Assembly (NCBI GenBank): GCA_029856105.1
Contig: JAHQWH010000015.1
Span: 62,001-126,000, forward strand
Direction of reading: 5' to 3'
DNA length: 64,000 bases
Source of the DNA: Promethearchaeia archaeon
Lineage (GTDB): Archaea; Asgardarchaeota; Lokiarchaeia; Sigyniarchaeales; SOKP01
The notes beneath the pieces were generated by a model that ran no database searches, had not been told where the DNA came from, and was given only the letters and a program-made list of their open reading frames with translations. Position numbers and translations under genes: made by a program. Positions 61,272-64,000 of this stretch are shown one piece after another (within the stretch, counting starts at the first letter, position 1; each line of letters opens with the position of its first letter).

Positions 61272-61694
61272 ATGATTTCGATTCAAAAAGGAGAAGATTT
61301 GATTACAATTACATTGCAAAATATTTTAAGTTATAGGAAAGACGATGAGGATTTCATAAATCTAGTCTTAAACTGGAATAAAACAGTTTTAATTGAGATT
61401 GATGGTTTTTACCCAGTCGAAGTTATATTTGACCGCAACGAAATAAAATTTAAAACAAAAGATTTTGATAAAAAGATAAATCTGAAAGTAAAAATGGGCA
61501 TATACACATTTTTAGATTTGGCATTTGGTAGATTAAATCCTATAAAAGCATTTCTTAAACGTAAGTTTAAAATAAAAGGATTGTTTAAAATTGGAACTGT
61601 GTTAAAATTCATGAAAATCTTTTTAGTAACGATGAAAATGGTTGCTTCAGACCCTAACAATAATTATTTTGAATTAAATAAGGAAACAAGATAA
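61272..61694 (+). CDS. SCP2-like sterol/lipid-binding domain protein
   Basis: 140 aa. A beta-strand-rich N-terminal part (ISIQKGEDLITITLQNIL, TVLIEIDGFYPVEVIF) is followed by the motif KVKMGIYTFLDLAFGRLNPIKAFLKRKFKIKGLFKIGTVLKFM, split here by helices. This resembles the C-terminal end of SCP2 domains (G.LNP..AF..GK...G). SCP2 proteins bind lipids or acyl chains. It ends 18 bases before the FAD dehydrogenase gene and could be co-transcribed with it. Moderate confidence in the fold; the ligand is unknown. Confidence 0.65.
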   Translation: MISIQKGEDLITITLQNILSYRKDDEDFINLVLNWNKTVLIEIDGFYPVEVIFDRNEIKFKTKDFDKKINLKVKMGIYTFLDLAFGRLNPIKAFLKRKFKIKGLFKIGTVLKFMKIFLVTMKMVASDPNNNYFELNKETR

Positions 61695-61712
61695 TGAGGT
61701 GAAAAAAAATAC

Positions 61713-63194
61713 ATGACCGAAACAAAAGAAAGAAACATGTATGAGAAGATAAGCAAAGAGGATGTGTTTAAAAAGTTAGTTGAAATATTTGGAGAAAAAT
61801 ATGTAACCAATAAATCAGGAGATTTATACCCATATTCGTACGATATGACCGAATGTAAGCCTCACATGCCTGATTTCATAGTTATTCCTGAAAAGACCTC
61901 GCAATTAATCGAATTAGTTAAGTTTTGTAATTCCAATTTAATTCCAATTGTTCCTTACATATCTGGAAATAATGTAGGGGGTTTAACGATTCCGGAAAAC
62001 GGTGGAATTCTCGTTGATTTTGGTAAAAAGATGAACAAAATTTTGCATATTGATAACATTATGATGTACGCTCTATTAGAACCTGGAGTTACCTTTGGTC
62101 AATTGAAAAAACACTTAGACGAAAATTACCCTCACCTAAGATATAGTTATCCTTATGCCCCTCCATACGCAGGGGTTGTTGGAAATGTGATATTGAGTGG
62201 TATGAATAATCTCTCGTGTAAAATTGGATCGATGGGCGATTCAATTAACGGTTTAGAAGTAATTACTGCTGGCGGCGAAATCGTTAGGATAGGTTCGTGC
62301 TTTTATGGAAAGAACGAGGCATCACCCGATAGTTGGTGGAGTAGATATCCTATGCCAGATTTAATGGGCCTCTTTATAAATTGGCAAGGTATGACAGGTT
62401 TAGTAACCAAATGCGCCGTTCAACTATGGCCTAATCTACCCATCAAACAAACCTATATCGCAGTAGTTTTTAGACTCACAGATGTAGCTTCAGTAATGAG
62501 AGAAGTTGGTAGAACTGATGTTATAGACGATATTTCAGCAGTTAGCATCGAAGTAGTAAAGATGGCTGTAGAAATTCCTGAACCTAAAAAATTTCCGGGT
62601 GAACCCTATTTCGCAGTAATGTTTTCAATCTCGGCAAAAACAAAAAATCAATTCAATGCTAGAATGGAAATTTTATCCAGCGAAATCGAGATTTTAAATA
62701 AACAAGGAAAAAAAGTTATTTTGATTAATGCTGACGAGTACGTCAAATTATTTAATTTAAGACTTAGGTGTTACCTCGATTTACCGTCCGTAGTACTTCC
62801 ACTAGTAGAGTATTCAGGCTTAACTTGGTTTGGTTCGTACGCTCCAAGTCACAAACTCGAGGAACTAATCGAAAAGGTGTATAAGTTATTTAATAAACAC
62901 GATATAACTCCATTTATTTACATGAAAATGATGAAATCAAGTCATTACGCGATCTTTCGTCCTATTATGCGTTATAACAAGTTTAAAGAAGGCGAAGAAG
63001 AAAGATACCACAAGTTGTTAGAAGAAATAACTGATGTAAGCGTCGATTTGGGATGTATACCATACAAAACTCCTGCTTGGATGACAGAAAAGATGCGCAA
63101 GAAGATTAACCCAGGATGGATTAACCTATTTGAAAAAATAAAGAAATGCATGGACCCACACAGCATATTTAACCCCGGAAGGTGGAATACATAA
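61713..63194 (+). CDS. FAD-linked D-2-hydroxyacid dehydrogenase (GlcD/LDH family), second copy
   Basis: 493 aa. The PCMH FAD-binding domain has FIVIPEKTSQLIELVKFCN, PIVPYISGNNVGGLTIPENGG and LLEPGVTFGQLKKHL. The substrate domain shows NGLEVITAGGEIVRIGS and ends HSIFNPGRW, near the DPxxxFNPGK consensus. It is distinctly similar to 53683-55104 but not a recent duplicate. The next gene (63195) is an Fe-S CCG protein whose ATG directly follows this stop codon, so the two form a coupled pair, matching the pair at 52440-55104 in reverse order of strand. Confidence 0.88.
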   Translation: MTETKERNMYEKISKEDVFKKLVEIFGEKYVTNKSGDLYPYSYDMTECKPHMPDFIVIPEKTSQLIELVKFCNSNLIPIVPYISGNNVGGLTIPENGGILVDFGKKMNKILHIDNIMMYALLEPGVTFGQLKKHLDENYPHLRYSYPYAPPYAGVVGNVILSGMNNLSCKIGSMGDSINGLEVITAGGEIVRIGSCFYGKNEASPDSWWSRYPMPDLMGLFINWQGMTGLVTKCAVQLWPNLPIKQTYIAVVFRLTDVASVMREVGRTDVIDDISAVSIEVVKMAVEIPEPKKFPGEPYFAVMFSISAKTKNQFNARMEILSSEIEILNKQGKKVILINADEYVKLFNLRLRCYLDLPSVVLPLVEYSGLTWFGSYAPSHKLEELIEKVYKLFNKHDITPFIYMKMMKSSHYAIFRPIMRYNKFKEGEEERYHKLLEEITDVSVDLGCIPYKTPAWMTEKMRKKINPGWINLFEKIKKCMDPHSIFNPGRWNT

Positions 63195-64000
63195 ATGGTA
63201 GAAATTGATAAAAGTCTCATGGGAAAAGATGTTTTGCAATTAGCATTTGATAACTGTATCCGTTGTTCTACGTGTAAATATTCTTATAAGGGTTTCGAGC
63301 CTTCGTGTCCTTCGGGAGAGAAGTTTTTATTCGAATCGTATTGGGCATCTGGGAAAATAAGAATAATAAGAGGAGTCGTAACCGGCGAATTGGAATGGTC
63401 TGAGGATTTAAAAGACGCTATTTTTGCTTGTCCAACTTGTGGGGCTTGTATGGACGCTTGTCAAGCGCCTCACGCCGATTACATCGTAGATATGATAGAA
63501 GCTTTAAGAGAATTAGCTGTAAAACATATTGGGCCAGCTAAAAACCAAGAACTTCTGGTTTCTCGTTGCGAAGAGAATTATAATCCTTATGGAGAGCCTA
63601 ACTCTGATAATGAAGAATTGAAAAAACAATATGACTTACCAGATAAAGCAGATTGGGTTTATTATATTGGATGTACTTCTAATTACCGCCAACAAAGTTT
63701 AAGGGACTCAACCTTAAGATTCCTAAAAAAAAGCGGTATAAATTTCACTTTAATAGACGAACATTGTTGTACGAGCCCTATGATTCGAACTGGGCAACTT
63801 AGCTTTGTTAAAGATTACATGAGCTATAATATCGCTCAAATTAAAAATACCGGCGCTACTAAAGTTATTACTTCATGTGCGGGTTGTTATAGAACATTTA
63901 AGAAAGATTTCGAAAAGTTTGGCGAAGAATACGATTTTGAAGTATTCCACTCTTTAGAATTAGTAAAACAACTATTAGACGATAACAGATTAAAATTTAA
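63195..64000 (+). CDS. Iron-sulfur CCG-domain subunit (GlcF/HdrD-like), partial at window end
   Basis: At least 268 codons, open to the last base; the C-terminal CCG domain lies outside. The ATG at 63195 follows the preceding TAA with no gap. The ferredoxin motifs are NCIRCSTCKYS ... SCPSGEKF and FACPTCGACMDACQAP. The first CCG domain has YYIGCTSNYRQQS, EHCCTSPMIRTGQL and TSCAGCYRTF. It aligns with 52440-53681 over this length. Likely the electron acceptor for the FAD protein upstream. It is not truncated biologically as far as visible. Confidence 0.85.
   Translation, partial: MVEIDKSLMGKDVLQLAFDNCIRCSTCKYSYKGFEPSCPSGEKFLFESYWASGKIRIIRGVVTGELEWSEDLKDAIFACPTCGACMDACQAPHADYIVDMIEALRELAVKHIGPAKNQELLVSRCEENYNPYGEPNSDNEELKKQYDLPDKADWVYYIGCTSNYRQQSLRDSTLRFLKKSGINFTLIDEHCCTSPMIRTGQLSFVKDYMSYNIAQIKNTGATKVITSCAGCYRTFKKDFEKFGEEYDFEVFHSLELVKQLLDDNRLKF

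Noticed and set aside
1..64000. tRNA or rRNA genes
   Set aside because: I scanned spacers for GGTTCGAATCC-like T arms and conserved rRNA motifs and saw none; a covariance-model scan would be decisive.

Overview
The window is AT-rich, gene-dense DNA that most likely comes from an anaerobic Asgard (Lokiarchaeia-like) archaeon. The evidence is the gene content: HdrABC/MvhD electron-bifurcation proteins, tungsten/molybdenum formylmethanofuran dehydrogenase subunits, a formaldehyde-activating (Fae) domain, an acetyl-CoA-synthase-like protein with a CooC-like ATPase, archaeal/eukaryotic-type tRNA modification enzymes (TrmO, e-MtaB), an AlaX editing protein, an intein, and many small membrane or zinc-ribbon proteins of no known bacterial type. 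The taxonomic call is an inference. There is no rRNA and I found no tRNA.

Layout. 1-3.8 kb: hdrCBA operon. 3.9-10.2 kb: TrmO, a methyltransferase, a HAD phosphatase, a CDP-alcohol phosphotransferase, a tandem pair of unknown 433/436-aa paralogues and a small CxxC protein. 10.2-14.6 kb (minus): thioredoxin-domain protein, nitroreductase, a MaoC-type hydratase pair and a peroxiredoxin. 15.4-18.2 kb (minus): an unrecognised 430-aa protein followed by a DapA-type aldolase fused to Fae. 18.4-22.5 kb: nucleotide-sugar dehydrogenase and a two-gene 2-oxoacid:ferredoxin oxidoreductase. 22.8-27.8 kb: MvhD, ferredoxins, FwdD, FwdB, FwdC and FdhD, with no FwdA. 28-31.4 kb: an MBL-fold hydrolase and a seven-repeat LVIVD propeller. 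31.8-34.6 kb: an enlarged hydrogenase-small-subunit-like protein with a second HdrC and HdrB and no hydrogenase large subunit. 34.6-41.6 kb: e-MtaB, membrane proteins and a B12-dependent ribonucleotide reductase carrying a mini-intein at its catalytic cysteine. 42-49 kb: two paralogous sets of membrane left-handed-beta-helix proteins. 49.1-55.1 kb: a 2-hydroxyacyl-CoA dehydratase with its activator, facing an FAD/Fe-S 2-hydroxyacid dehydrogenase pair. 55.2-61.7 kb: ureohydrolase-like protein, candidate structured RNA, AlaX, a zinc-ribbon microprotein, an LRR protein, a CooC-like ATPase, a stand-alone ACS-like protein and an SCP2-like protein. 61.7-64 kb: a second FAD/Fe-S dehydrogenase pair, cut by the window end.

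How it fits together. Much of the window is low-potential redox chemistry: two Hdr modules, MvhD coupled to Fwd/formate-type enzymes, ferredoxin-reducing 2-oxoacid oxidation, and FAD/CCG-protein dehydrogenases that could feed 2-hydroxyacids or electrons into the same pool. The DapA-Fae fusion suggests formaldehyde or another aldehyde released by an aldolase is captured on a tetrahydropterin carrier. The ACS-like/CooC-like pair and the duplicated membrane beta-helix cluster are the least explained parts.
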